DNA of 64,000 bases from Ktedonobacteraceae bacterium (GTDB lineage: Bacteria > Chloroflexota > Ktedonobacteria > Ktedonobacterales > Ktedonobacteraceae), in contig DASRBN010000039.1 in the NCBI GenBank assembly GCA_035653615.1, positions 124,001 through 188,000 on the forward strand. Direction: 5' to 3'. Of the stretch, positions 43,348 to 52,527 are shown piece by piece; the first letter of the stretch is position 1, and each line of letters begins with the position of its first letter. Both the position numbers and the translations under genes were made by a program. The notes under the pieces were generated by a model that was not told where the DNA came from, did not search any database, and worked only from the letters and a program-made list of their open reading frames with translations.

Positions 43348-44372
43348 TGCTGGATCAGGGTTTTCAAGGCGTAATACTGGGGTCTGGGCGAATTGTTGTG
43401 GACATCAAACAGGTCAAGTCGCCCATAACCTGCGTAGCTCGCGGCATCAAATTGACAGGCGAAAGCAACACCTGCCAGGGCCATGGCTTGAATGGCGAGA
43501 GCTGTGAATGTGGTAATAAACGTGGCGTCGTTTCCATAAGCGGGCGGTGGATTGCTCCCATCAGCATTCCATTCGCTAACGCCGATGGGCAACTCCTTAC
43601 CGAGCGTTTCGCGTATCAGGGCGCGGATTTGTCGCGCGAGTTGACGCACGTTTCCTGCCTGGCCCAGGCAAACCTGCGCTATACGTTGCCAGCAGGCATA
43701 CCAGTGAAAACTGATGGCATCCGGCAACACCCGCGAAGCCTTGACCCCTTGCAGAAATGCGTAGAGAAAGCCCATGTTGCCGGTAACCGGGCCAATAAAT
43801 CGAGCGCGCGGGTTGATCTTGCGCAAGCGCGGGATGAGCGTATTCCATTGTTTGAGGTAGGTGTCAACGGAGATACCGCTGTAATCCGGCTCGTTACCAA
43901 ACTCATACAGGTCGCAGCGCGAGCCGGCATAGGAAACAACATGGGTATCAAACGGGGCATTGAAGATGTTGACTAAGACGCCAAGGCAGGTCATGCCACT
44001 ACGCTCGATGGTTTTTAAGCGTTGTTCGATCTGCGAATCGGTTGTGGCGCGATGATCAACCAGGCTTCTATCAAAGAAGAAGGTGCGCATAAGGGTGAAA
44101 TGGGCAGATTGCAATGCCTGCTGCATGGGCGTGCTGGTTTCAATGTTATTGGCGCTCCATTCCTGGGTGTCATTTGTACCGAAGAGGAAGGAAGAGATGT
44201 TGTCCTTCCAGAGCTGCTGGCCCGGAAGCAATGTTGGCGGCGCTTGAGATGCCTGTGTAGAACCCTGCCCTGTATGCGAACAGGCGGCGCATACAAGGTA
44301 ACAGGTGAATATGACTACAAGCTGGCGACGTTGTCTCCATACGGGAGCAAGAAGCGGTTTCACGCGCGGCAT
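43335..44372 (-). CDS. Clan-A glycoside-hydrolase-like lipoprotein
   Basis: The 345-residue protein has a signal peptide with lipobox CYLVCAAC. It carries the (beta/alpha)8 clan-A features LYEFGNEPD (acid/base Glu, NEP) and PIGVSEWNADG (nucleophile Glu). Members cleave beta-linked glycans, here perhaps the EPS itself. The frame opens at 44402. ATG 44372 has GAGAGGGG. It is transcribed away from the methyltransferase gene. Substrate unknown. Confidence 0.72.
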   Translation of the reverse strand: MPRVKPLLAPVWRQRRQLVVIFTCYLVCAACSHTGQGSTQASQAPPTLLPGQQLWKDNISSFLFGTNDTQEWSANNIETSTPMQQALQSAHFTLMRTFFFDRSLVDHRATTDSQIEQRLKTIERSGMTCLGVLVNIFNAPFDTHVVSYAGSRCDLYEFGNEPDYSGISVDTYLKQWNTLIPRLRKINPRARFIGPVTGNMGFLYAFLQGVKASRVLPDAISFHWYACWQRIAQVCLGQAGNVRQLARQIRALIRETLGKELPIGVSEWNADGSNPPPAYGNDATFITTFTALAIQAMALAGVAFACQFDAASYAGYGRLDLFDVHNNSPRPQYYALKTLIQQYRT

Positions 44373-44677
44373 GTACCCCTCTCTTTCTGGCGATCTGTTC
44401 ATCGCTCAAACTGTAGGAGACGGGGGTGGTGAGGAGATAGCGATGCGCGTCGTGATGCGGTTGAAACATGCCGCCGTTTCGATAGAAGCCACAACCAGCT
44501 GTTGAGCTTCCTTTATGCGAGGTTGAGGTAGCTGTACTTGCCGGCGCGGGGCATCACCGGCTTTACATGCCCATTTTCACGGGAGCATTACCAGGTGCTG
44601 CTACGCTTAGCGGTAGCGCGGGTGGCAGCAGGAGAAATGGATGAGCGTGGCGCGGTGACACAGAAAGGTAGTGTACG

Positions 44678-45598
44678 ATGATCAAGTATGTGATGACGGC
44701 GACGGCACTGAAGTTGTTTTCCGCTACGCCGCAAACGAGGAGATTCTACCGCCAGCTGGGGAATGCGATTGGCCCGAGGGTGAGAAAGCATATCGGCCTC
44801 AATAAAATGTACCTGGATCGTGTGAGGTCTGTGCTGGATGTATGCAGGCAGCATGACGTGATTCAGCCAGGAGGGAAGCTATTAGAGGTAGGCACCGGTT
44901 GGCTGCACTGGGAATCCACGATCATCCGGCTTTTCTATGATGTGGAGATTACGTTATTTGATATCGTGGATAATCGCCAGCTGGCGGCTTACAAGCACTA
45001 CCTTGGACAACTTGAGCAGGTGATTGATGAAGTGGTAGAGATGACGGCGGCAGAACATGAGCGCGTGCATGATTTACTGTGGCGTATTCTAAACGCTGAT
45101 TCATTCGATGAAGTCTACGAAATGCTGGGTTTTCATTATGTCATTAATCCAGGTGGAACACTCAAGCACTTTCAGGACGAGTCTTTTACGCTCATTTACA
45201 GCAGCAATGTGCTTGAGCATATAGATAGGCGTATACTGCCGGATTTTATTCACGACTACCGGCGTGTATTGCAGCCGGGCGGCCATTCCATTGATCTGAT
45301 TGATCTGAGTGATCACCTGTACTGGTATGACGAGCATGTTTCTATTAAGAACTATTTAAGATATTCGGATAAGGTATGGAGACGGTATTTCGAGAACGAG
45401 GTGCAGTATATCAACAGGGTGCAGCGGCCCGAGTGGCTTGAACTGTATCGTAACGCGGGGCTTGACCTGGTTGAGGAGGAGGCGATAACGGCGGACATCG
45501 GAAGCATGGACATTGACGAAGGCTACAAGCACCTGGACAACGAGGATTTGCGCTGTGTGACGCTCAGGGTTGTGCATCACAAACCACGGCTTCATTAA
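44678..45598 (+). CDS. SAM-dependent methyltransferase
   Basis: The 306-residue class I enzyme has LLEVGTGWLHWES (motif I) and a second LIYSSNVLEHIDRRILPDFI strand with VLQPGGHSIDLID. It is likely to act on a glycan or lipid in the EPS pathway. The first 45 residues are basic and may help membrane contact. The 275-nt gap before it (44403-44677) holds no supported gene. Confidence 0.72.
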   Translation: MIKYVMTATALKLFSATPQTRRFYRQLGNAIGPRVRKHIGLNKMYLDRVRSVLDVCRQHDVIQPGGKLLEVGTGWLHWESTIIRLFYDVEITLFDIVDNRQLAAYKHYLGQLEQVIDEVVEMTAAEHERVHDLLWRILNADSFDEVYEMLGFHYVINPGGTLKHFQDESFTLIYSSNVLEHIDRRILPDFIHDYRRVLQPGGHSIDLIDLSDHLYWYDEHVSIKNYLRYSDKVWRRYFENEVQYINRVQRPEWLELYRNAGLDLVEEEAITADIGSMDIDEGYKHLDNEDLRCVTLRVVHHKPRLH

Positions 45599-45607
45599 TC
45601 GGCGCCC

Positions 45608-45820
45608 TGATGAATTTTGCCAATCGAATCAGGCAATGAGAGGCCTTCTGTGCCCCTGTCATTGAAGGGTCATGTCATTCTTCGCTGCGCTCAGAATCCC
45701 ATGGCCCTTCAATGACAGGGGCATGTCATGCTGAGCGCAGCGAAGAATCTCAGCCGGGCGAGTGAGATTCTTCGCTGCGCTCAGCATGACATGGCCCGAT
45801 GCGGTCATCAAAATTCATCA
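45608..45820. repeat. Composite nested palindromic element of about 213 bp
   Basis: The outer ends TGATGAATTTTG and CAAAATTCATCA are exact inverted repeats. Inside, 45651-45673 pairs with 45701-45723 (one mismatch) around a GATTCTTCGCTGCGCTC-type unit. A second unit pair, 45722-45752 with 45763-45793, forms a 31-bp perfect inverted repeat. Confidence 0.8.
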
Positions 45821-45830
45821 GAGTGTGTGG

Positions 45831-47051
45831 TCAGCCTGTCCGGCTAGTGCGTATCCACTCTGCGGTGTGCTTTTTGCTGTGCTTGAGTACGAGAAGCACC
45901 CATAGCTTCCAAAGCATGAATGCCGGCGCGTAAAGCAGAGACCTATAAACCGTTACGGGGGGGCGCAACAGCAGGAATACTGTGCTGACGTAGAAGGCCA
46001 GGCCGGCAATAAATGCGAAACTCAGCAGGAGTGCCGGCGGAAACGATAACAGGGCCGATAGGACGAGCGCCAGTAAAGACGAGCCTGCTAAAAAGGAAAG
46101 CGGCGGGGTCAGGAGTTCTAGCATAGCTTCAAAGCAGGCCCATGTGCGGCGTTGTAGGGTTGCTTTGAGCAGGTCGATGGCGATCTGCCAGGTAGTATTG
46201 CCGTTTCCCAATGTTTCCCATCGTATGTCCTGCGTGCGCATGGCGGCGAACGTGGTTGGCATGATCGAATAGATAATGGCTTCCGGTACGTAGCGCACGC
46301 GTTCGCCCTGCCGCACGAGGGAGAGGTAGTATTCGTAGTCTTCGGCAAGTGAGTATGCCTGCCAGGGATGACGTTGTAAGAGGCCGCTGCTGAAGCACAT
46401 ACCGTTGCCCGTAAGTGTGGAGGATGCGCCCAGGTATGTCCTGGCGAGGGGACGCACGTGGGCATGAAGGGCTACGGCGATCCAGCGCAGGGCGCTGCCG
46501 GGTGATGCGCTGGCATTCAGCACCGTCCAGCGTCCTTGCAGCGCCTCTGCTCCGCGTGCTAGCTCTCTTGCCATATGCTGCAAAAAAGCTGGTTCTGTTT
46601 CGGAATCGGCATCGATGATGACATATGCGTCATACGTTGAGGGGCTTGCCGCGATCTTTTGCAGCATCCAGTTGAGCGCATAGCCCTTGCCACGCCTGGC
46701 CGAGTCGCATCGTTCATAGACGCTAACGCCGTCAAAGCGGCGTGCCAGTTCTGCCGTGGTGTCGGTACAGTTGTCGGCGATGACGTAGACGGTGTAGCGG
46801 TCTTTGGGGTAGGCAAGCCTGGCAAGGCTCGTTAAGAGGTTGCCCAGCAGCAGCTCTTCGTTATGCGCAGGGACGAGGATGGCGAAGTTGTAACGGGGCG
46901 TTTCTTTGGCGCTGGGGCGAGTACCAGCGGCCTTGCGTTTTTGCGTGGCGACGATGGCGGTGAGCGAGAGGACGATCAGGTAAAGAATGGGGGCCGCGAT
47001 CACTACCTCTGCTGCCAGCAGAAGCAATCTGAGAAGCTGGATCATGGACAT
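45831..47051 (-). CDS. GT2 family membrane glycosyltransferase
   Basis: The 406-residue protein has an N-terminal membrane segment (about 10-30). The GT-A domain has FAILVPAHNEE, VIADNCTDTTAELA, DADSE (DxD) and SLAEDYEYY, with a later IRWETLGN element like the QxxRW region of processive enzymes. Three C-terminal hydrophobic helices follow. It may be a polymerising or lipid-linked transferase. ATG 47051 (or 47045, ATGA overlap) links it to the Wzy-like gene. Confidence 0.82.
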   Translation of the reverse strand: MSMIQLLRLLLLAAEVVIAAPILYLIVLSLTAIVATQKRKAAGTRPSAKETPRYNFAILVPAHNEELLLGNLLTSLARLAYPKDRYTVYVIADNCTDTTAELARRFDGVSVYERCDSARRGKGYALNWMLQKIAASPSTYDAYVIIDADSETEPAFLQHMARELARGAEALQGRWTVLNASASPGSALRWIAVALHAHVRPLARTYLGASSTLTGNGMCFSSGLLQRHPWQAYSLAEDYEYYLSLVRQGERVRYVPEAIIYSIMPTTFAAMRTQDIRWETLGNGNTTWQIAIDLLKATLQRRTWACFEAMLELLTPPLSFLAGSSLLALVLSALLSFPPALLLSFAFIAGLAFYVSTVFLLLRPPVTVYRSLLYAPAFMLWKLWVLLVLKHSKKHTAEWIRTSRTG

Positions 47052-48571
47052 GGTTGGGACGTTTCCTTTGCATGTTGTTTCTCTATCGACGGGAGTTTCA
47101 TCAAGATGCCGGCCAACATGCCAACATAGATGACGTTGCGATAGAAAGAGAGTTGATAATCCGCGAAAGCGACCATGATCTCCATGATGATCATGCAGAC
47201 AACATAGATGGCGATGAGCCGCAGGTACTGGTCGCGCAACAGGCGGGCGTAGAGGCACCCGCGCACGATGATGGCTCCGAAAAGATACCAGAGGGCGAGA
47301 TAACCGAGCGGGCCTAAGCGCATCCACACCCAGTAGATGGTGTTGTGGGGTATGAAGTTGTAGACCGGGTCGTCCTTTGAAATGTCGATGAGCGGAATTG
47401 GCTCCAGGAATGGTTTGCCGAAACCGAGTCCTAATGGATTGAGCCTGGCGGTGTAGATGAGATCGAAATTTTCGGTGTCACGGTACAGGTTGGAGGCGGC
47501 ATCGGAGGGGTCGGGGTGAAAAACTGAGACAATGGCGCGCGCGGGTTCGCTGAAGCCCCCTGCTCCTTTGTAAAAGAGTGCTACATAAGTGCTGCCTGGC
47601 AAAAGGGTGAGTAGCAGGAGGACGGCCAGTAATTTGCGCGCTTCTGGCTTGATGGCAAAAATAAGCGCCCAGGCGACCAGCAGTCCGACGAGAAGGGCGA
47701 TGAAATCCGCGCGCCGGTTATTGGCGATCAGCGAAATAAGGAGGAACGGTAGAAGCGCGAGGGCTGTATAGAATTGCGGGTGGTATTTATAGTACAGGCT
47801 GAACAGCGCGATCAGCAGGAGGATGGATATCCAGAAATAGGACTCCTCATGTGACATGATCTGGTGATAATCGGCAAGGTCGCCATGTATGACGATGAAG
47901 TAGATGTACACACCTTCCAGGGCTTTGATGCCGGCGCAGGCGATGACGAGCCAGAAGAAGTAGCGTAGATGTAATCGAGAGCGAACCAGATTATAGGCCA
48001 GGAGATATCCCAGGAATAGATACCAGAACGATCTGACTTCATTGACGGTGATTTTCAAATTTCCGCCGGTCGCCAAGCCGTGTACTATGCCCCATACAAT
48101 GCAGAGCAAGAAGAGAGTGAATGGAAGGATGAGTTGCCCGCCCTGCACCATTTTTTGCCGCTTGAGGAGGTTTTGAACGATCATGACGAGCAAGACGAAC
48201 AGCATGAAGAAACCGATTGGCCGGTCTGGCAATCCTTGGAGGGCCAGTGGCCAGTAGAAGACAAACACATTGGGTGTGCCGCCGAAAACGAGCAAGGGAT
48301 TTTGCTCAATGAGGAGCGTACAACTAAGTACGGCAAAGAAGCCAATTACAGGCCAGCGAAAGGTGAGGACGAGAATGATTGAGACCACCAGGAGTTGCAC
48401 TGCAAGAAAGAATCCGGTGGATACCGCGGCGACAACCAGCAAAAATACAAGGCCGAGCATGCCACTAAAAAGTGACAGAAACAGCACCAGGTCACTCCGC
48501 TTGCGCTCAGAGAGCAAGAGAGCGACGGTGTCTCGCTTTTTTGGTGATGCAGTTGGTTGAAGAAGCTCCAT
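47042..48571 (-). CDS. O-antigen ligase/polymerase-like membrane protein
   Basis: The 509-residue membrane protein has about 12 hydrophobic helices with a large periplasmic-type loop (about 345-420) ending in NFIPHNTIYWVWMRLGPLG, the PF04932-like WaaL/Wzy region. Members polymerise or transfer lipid-linked repeat units. The pairing with Wzx, Wzz-like and an initiating transferase suggests a Wzy role. A small 44-residue protein gene lies 11 nt upstream. Confidence 0.8.
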   Translation of the reverse strand: MELLQPTASPKKRDTVALLLSERKRSDLVLFLSLFSGMLGLVFLLVVAAVSTGFFLAVQLLVVSIILVLTFRWPVIGFFAVLSCTLLIEQNPLLVFGGTPNVFVFYWPLALQGLPDRPIGFFMLFVLLVMIVQNLLKRQKMVQGGQLILPFTLFLLCIVWGIVHGLATGGNLKITVNEVRSFWYLFLGYLLAYNLVRSRLHLRYFFWLVIACAGIKALEGVYIYFIVIHGDLADYHQIMSHEESYFWISILLLIALFSLYYKYHPQFYTALALLPFLLISLIANNRRADFIALLVGLLVAWALIFAIKPEARKLLAVLLLLTLLPGSTYVALFYKGAGGFSEPARAIVSVFHPDPSDAASNLYRDTENFDLIYTARLNPLGLGFGKPFLEPIPLIDISKDDPVYNFIPHNTIYWVWMRLGPLGYLALWYLFGAIIVRGCLYARLLRDQYLRLIAIYVVCMIIMEIMVAFADYQLSFYRNVIYVGMLAGILMKLPSIEKQHAKETSQPCP

Positions 48572-48582
48572 GATAGCCCTTC

Positions 48583-48717
48583 TTATTTTTTTAGCGTGAC
48601 ATAGGCGATCATACTGATGGTTACGAGCAAGACGAGCAGGCGGGTTTTCTTATCATAGTCGCGAGAAATCAAGCCCAGGCTAATAAATACGGCGAACAAT
48701 ACCAGAATTGCTTGCAT
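48583..48717 (-). CDS. 44-residue single-membrane or two-helix peptide
   Basis: ATG 48717 has an excellent AAGGAGTCATT ribosome site. The product has two hydrophobic stretches (QAILVLFAVFISLGLI and LLVLLVTISMIAYVTL) joined by SRDYDKKTR and ends in two lysines. It is unrecognised. It sits in the EPS operon between the CpsD-like and Wzy-like genes and may be an accessory membrane subunit. Confidence 0.65.
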   Translation of the reverse strand: MQAILVLFAVFISLGLISRDYDKKTRLLVLLVTISMIAYVTLKK

Positions 48718-48745
48718 AATGACTCCTTTGCTACGCGAGTACCTG

Positions 48746-49783
48746 TTAAAGAATCTGCCGTATCCAATGAGGAACGTGGCTTTCCATGTGATTGAGAATG
48801 ACGCCTCGAACAGGGAGATCTTTAATCCTCGCATAGGTTTCTTTCAACATGCTCTCAGAGATGATCTGCGAATGCGCAACGATAATGATCGACTCGGGTA
48901 AACAGGCGGCCAGGTAGCTATAACCGGCGGTAAGCATGGCAGGGAGATCAACGACCAGCAGGCGATTCTTGTCGCTAAAGATATTGTGCAGACCAACGCG
49001 CTGGATATGATGCAGCAATTTCATCGCGTCTTGCGAGCCATCACCGGCGGGGATTACTGTTAAATTGTTCTCGACCTGGTAACAAACATCCTCTGCCGTA
49101 CATGATCCGCGCACGAATTCCGCCAAACCGGGAGCTTCAGGCAGGTGAAAGTACTTATGAAGGGTAGGGTTTTCCCAGTTACATTCGAGCAATGTAACTG
49201 GCTCTAGCGAGTCACGCGCTAACACCTGTGCCATTAATAGTGAGATGAGCGATTTTCCTTCGCCATCAATCGAACTGGTAAATCCGACGCTGCGTACAGG
49301 AGCGTGCTCATTGAAAAAAAGGGAGATGCACAACTGCCGGTAACGGTTTTGGAATATCTGAGCAGCCGCGGAATTTTGTTTATGTATTTTTGTGATGAAT
49401 GCATTGTCCACGGGTGCCTTATTATGGACGATAACAGGTTGCGGCGGCGGAAGAGGTGTTTCAGCTATACGCTGTACCTCTCTTGATAGAGGCTGCGTAG
49501 CCGGCTGCTCATCATCTTCCAATGCAGGGTGTGTTCCGGCGGGATTCTTCGCTTCGGGAAGAATGACTTGAGTGGGCCTGTCGTCTACTTCCAATGCAGG
49601 GTGTGTTCTGGCAGGATTCTTCGCTTCGTTCAGGTTGGCATCAGGGTGCCTGTCATTCTTCCCGAAGCGAAGAATCCTTCGCGCCTCTTTTGAGAGGGAT
49701 GTAGGGATGGCTTGTGTTTGCTCCGTGGACGAGTCTTCTTGTGTTTCACTAACCGGTACATTAGCATTGGAATTGCTTGCCAT
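48746..49783 (-). CDS. Degenerate CpsD/BY-kinase-like ATPase
   Basis: The 345-residue protein has a P-loop SSIDGEGKSLIS and the strand VTLLECNWENPTL where CpsD kinases read LLIDADxRxP, so both Asp of Walker A' are changed. Walker B reads LLVVDLPA. There is no tyrosine cluster at the C-terminus. Residues about 30-90 contain two copies of a 24-residue stretch derived from the palindromic repeats (period 72 bp). Such partners control Wzz activity in EPS chain length. ATG 49783 has AAGGAGACC. The kinase activity is probably lost. Confidence 0.75.
   Translation of the reverse strand: MASNSNANVPVSETQEDSSTEQTQAIPTSLSKEARRILRFGKNDRHPDANLNEAKNPARTHPALEVDDRPTQVILPEAKNPAGTHPALEDDEQPATQPLSREVQRIAETPLPPPQPVIVHNKAPVDNAFITKIHKQNSAAAQIFQNRYRQLCISLFFNEHAPVRSVGFTSSIDGEGKSLISLLMAQVLARDSLEPVTLLECNWENPTLHKYFHLPEAPGLAEFVRGSCTAEDVCYQVENNLTVIPAGDGSQDAMKLLHHIQRVGLHNIFSDKNRLLVVDLPAMLTAGYSYLAACLPESIIIVAHSQIISESMLKETYARIKDLPVRGVILNHMESHVPHWIRQIL
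49515..49690. repeat. Repeat-derived stretch in the CpsD-like gene
   Basis: Three GATTCTTCGCTTCG-type units and a 72-bp tandem duplication (CTTCCAATGCAGGGTGTGTT at 49516 and 49588) lie within the coding frame. The variants GAAGC and CTTCG replace the core GCAGCG. Confidence 0.75.
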
Positions 49784-49895
49784 TATGGTCTCCTTATGAT
49801 TCATCTGATTTGAACGTTCAGGCATAGATGATGCTCGCGATCTAGATGCTAAGTTTTTATCATCAAAATTGGGAAGAGCCTTGTGGCCATATGTG

Positions 49896-50918
49896 TTACT
49901 TATTCTCGCGCACTAGTTGCTCTCGCGCGGTATTTGGGATCAGGAGCGAAATGGTAGGAAGTGAGAGATTGGGCAATTGCATGACGACAGGAGGAGCAAT
50001 AATATGTTGCAGCTCGACAGCAGAGTATATTGTATGGTCACGGCGGACGAGAATAACAAGGAAGAGCGTATCGGCCAGTAGGGCAAGAGCCAGGCCGGCC
50101 CCCCCACCGAGAAGATAGGATTTCAGGCGCGAAACCGGTCTATCGGGTAACTGGGGAGGGTCAAGAACCTGGAAGAGGCTGCTTACATTTGTCCCTTGCG
50201 CGCCGATTGACTGCTCGATGGTGTTAATGGTGGCCTGTATATTCTGCACGGTGAGTTGTGCCTGCACCCTGGTCGCATCGAGGTTAGCTAGTTGAGGATC
50301 ATTCGCCAACTGGCTGGTGGGATGTGCTGATACGTAGCTGGCTTCAGCTGCGGCTGCATCATTGGCGCTTTTCTGAGCGGTAGCAAGTTGCTGTTGATAG
50401 CTAGCTAAGAGGTTGCGCCCCTCAGCAATTGATAAATCCAGGCTTTGCGCTCCATATTGCGAGATAATAGACGCTACGACCTGGCGAGCTATATAAGGAT
50501 TTGCGTTCGTATAACTCACCGCGAAGAGATTATATGCCTGGGGAGTGACCACGACGTTCTTCGATAGGTCATTAAAAAGCGCATCTTCCAATAGCTGTGG
50601 ATTGTCGGTGGTGGTCGAGTCGAGATTGAGTGTTGGAGCAAGATCAATACCCTTGACCACCGTATCAACAAACGCGCGGGTCTGGAGCAATTCGCTAAGA
50701 GCTGTTGCCTGCGTTTGGGCCGGCGTAGATGTCAGATCAGCCTCGGGGCCAGTTGCGCCGATGACCGCATAGCGATGCAAAGCCCATAGTGATGCCGTTG
50801 ATTGATAGGTTCGCGGAACCATAACGTAAATGACCGCTACCCCTACCATAGGCAGCACGACCAGAAAGATCAAAAATCGTAAAGGATAGCGAAAAAAAAC
50901 CTCTAGAGTCCGTCTCAT
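49896..50918 (-). CDS. Wzz-like chain-length determinant protein
   Basis: The 340-residue protein has two membrane segments (about 13-35 and 267-292), as expected of Wzz/polysaccharide co-polymerase proteins. It has a coiled-coil periplasmic-type domain (ARQVVASIISQYGAQSL, SYQQQLATAQKSANDA) and the proline-rich motif near the second segment (DPPQLPDRPVSRLKS). It sets chain length with the Wzy-like enzyme. It is 112 nt upstream of the CpsD-like gene on the same strand. Confidence 0.85.
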   Translation of the reverse strand: MRRTLEVFFRYPLRFLIFLVVLPMVGVAVIYVMVPRTYQSTASLWALHRYAVIGATGPEADLTSTPAQTQATALSELLQTRAFVDTVVKGIDLAPTLNLDSTTTDNPQLLEDALFNDLSKNVVVTPQAYNLFAVSYTNANPYIARQVVASIISQYGAQSLDLSIAEGRNLLASYQQQLATAQKSANDAAAAEASYVSAHPTSQLANDPQLANLDATRVQAQLTVQNIQATINTIEQSIGAQGTNVSSLFQVLDPPQLPDRPVSRLKSYLLGGGAGLALALLADTLFLVILVRRDHTIYSAVELQHIIAPPVVMQLPNLSLPTISLLIPNTAREQLVRENK

Positions 50919-51331
50919 GATTGTCTATCCCTCTAAACGTCGTTCTTTGTAGGGGCGTACCGCGTGACGAGTGCGATGAATGATTATGTGCTAGATACAT
51001 CTGCACTCTACACAAATTCGCACGCTACGGTCGCCCGCCTTTCACTAGCTAGAGAGAAGGATACTCTCGATAGAGAAGCATAGCGTGTGTGGTGGGCGTG
51101 TAAATCAGGTGGAAAGGGATGCGCTGAAGTACAGAAAATATTACCGGGCAAGCCGGCTTCCGGGTAATGACTCTGCACTTTTCTTCTGCAAATAGTATGA
51201 CTTCTCTACCCCCATAACTACTATATCAACACTTACCGGTGCTAATTTGATGATCAGGTCATGGGGCAGGGCGCAAGTGAAGCGATGCACGAATATGTTA
51301 CATGGTTGATTCTCTATCAAAGGAGACAAAA
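50919..51331. other. Intergenic region with short palindromes, no gene
   Basis: It contains a short inverted repeat at 51140-51168 (ATTACC ... GGTAAT), a GGTCGCCCGCC dispersed repeat at 51028-51038, and the ribosome site AAGGAGACAAAA of the next gene. It separates the divergent Wzz-like and FAD-oxidoreductase genes. No convincing promoter boxes are seen. Confidence 0.5.
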
Positions 51332-52495
51332 GTGAAGAACGGAACAACAGTAGTTGTCGGAGCCGGGCCCTATGGGCTTGCGGTGGCCGCCCATCTCAAA
51401 GGAAAAGGTGTCCCGGCACAAGTATTTGGAAAGCCTATGGAACTCTGGCAAAAAATGCCGGCAGGTCTATGCCTGAAGTCGATCTGGACAGCCTCGTCTA
51501 TCTCTGATCCTGCCGGTAAATATACCATCGACCGTTACTATGCCCTGAATAAACTTCCCCGCCAGGAGCCAATTCCGCTGCGCAATTTTCTGAACTACGC
51601 GCTCTGGTTTCAGCAGCAAAATGTGCCCGATCTTGATGAAACGTACGTGGAGCGGCTTGCTGCTGATGGTAACGGTTTTCGCCTGGAACTTGCTGATGGC
51701 CGGTCAATCGAGGCGGAGAAGGTGATTGTCGCAGCAGGCATTTCCTCGTTTGCCTACCTGCCCGAGTACGCGCGAGACCTTCCTGAGACCCTGGCCGGTC
51801 ATACAGGGACAAATAAAGATCTTTCCGCCTTTGCCGGCCGCTCGGTGGTGGTGATCGGCAACGGGCAGAGCGCGCTGGAATATGCGGCGCTCTTAAATGA
51901 GGCCGGAGCAAATGTAGAGCTGATTGCACGAGGGCCTGTGCGATGGCACACGAAAATGCTGTACGAAAAGACTGGTCCGGCCAAACATATCTTTTACCCT
52001 CCCGGAGATGTTGGGCCTCCGGGTATCAACTGGCTAGTAGCTTTCCCCGGGTTGTATAGTCGTTTACCTGATGCGATCAGAATGCGGCTACACCGGCGTG
52101 CTGTGTTGCCTGGGGGATCGAAATGGTTGCGCCCGCGTGTCGAGGGACATGTGCGCATTACCGAGAAAACGCAGGTGGTGAAGGCAACGCCTTGTGGAGA
52201 AAGGCTGCATCTTGTATTGGATGATGGCACTACGCGCAATATCGATTATATGATGCTTGGAACGGGCTATAAGGCTGATGTGCGCAAATTGAGCTTCCTT
52301 GATGCGAGTCTGCTGCAAAAAATACAGGTGAGGAACGGCTATCCAATCCTCAATGAGGACTATGAGTCATCTGTAGCAAACCTGTATTTTGCCGGTATGT
52401 TAGCAGGGCATACCTTTGGTCCCACCTGCCGCTTTGTGTCGGGGACGAAGGCGCTCGCTCATCGCATCGCGAGTGGCGTAGCGCGGTCTTCGTAA
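51332..52495 (+). CDS. FAD-dependent NAD(P)-binding oxidoreductase
   Basis: The 387-residue protein has two dinucleotide folds: VVVGAGPYGLAVAAHL at the start (FAD) and VVVIGNGQSALEYAAL near 170 (NAD(P)H). It ends with LYFAGMLAGHTFGPTCRFV. It resembles flavin monooxygenases and lysine/ornithine-type hydroxylases. GTG 51332 with AAGGAGACAAAA is a better start than the ATG at 51302. It pairs with an ATP-grasp gene in the EPS cluster, which suggests a modification of an amino acid or sugar. Confidence 0.75.
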   Translation: MKNGTTVVVGAGPYGLAVAAHLKGKGVPAQVFGKPMELWQKMPAGLCLKSIWTASSISDPAGKYTIDRYYALNKLPRQEPIPLRNFLNYALWFQQQNVPDLDETYVERLAADGNGFRLELADGRSIEAEKVIVAAGISSFAYLPEYARDLPETLAGHTGTNKDLSAFAGRSVVVIGNGQSALEYAALLNEAGANVELIARGPVRWHTKMLYEKTGPAKHIFYPPGDVGPPGINWLVAFPGLYSRLPDAIRMRLHRRAVLPGGSKWLRPRVEGHVRITEKTQVVKATPCGERLHLVLDDGTTRNIDYMMLGTGYKADVRKLSFLDASLLQKIQVRNGYPILNEDYESSVANLYFAGMLAGHTFGPTCRFVSGTKALAHRIASGVARSS

Positions 52496-52527
52496 GTGAG
52501 CCGGTTTCACCTAAGAATAGGGAAGCA

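Noticed and set aside
43398-43976. 192-codon plus-strand frame
   Set aside because: It is antisense to the glycosidase-like gene and shows no domain or ribosome site.
47052-47327. N-terminal extension of the GT2 frame (His/Arg-rich)
   Set aside because: It is out-of-frame reading of the upstream Wzy-like gene. The real start is at 47051 or 47045.
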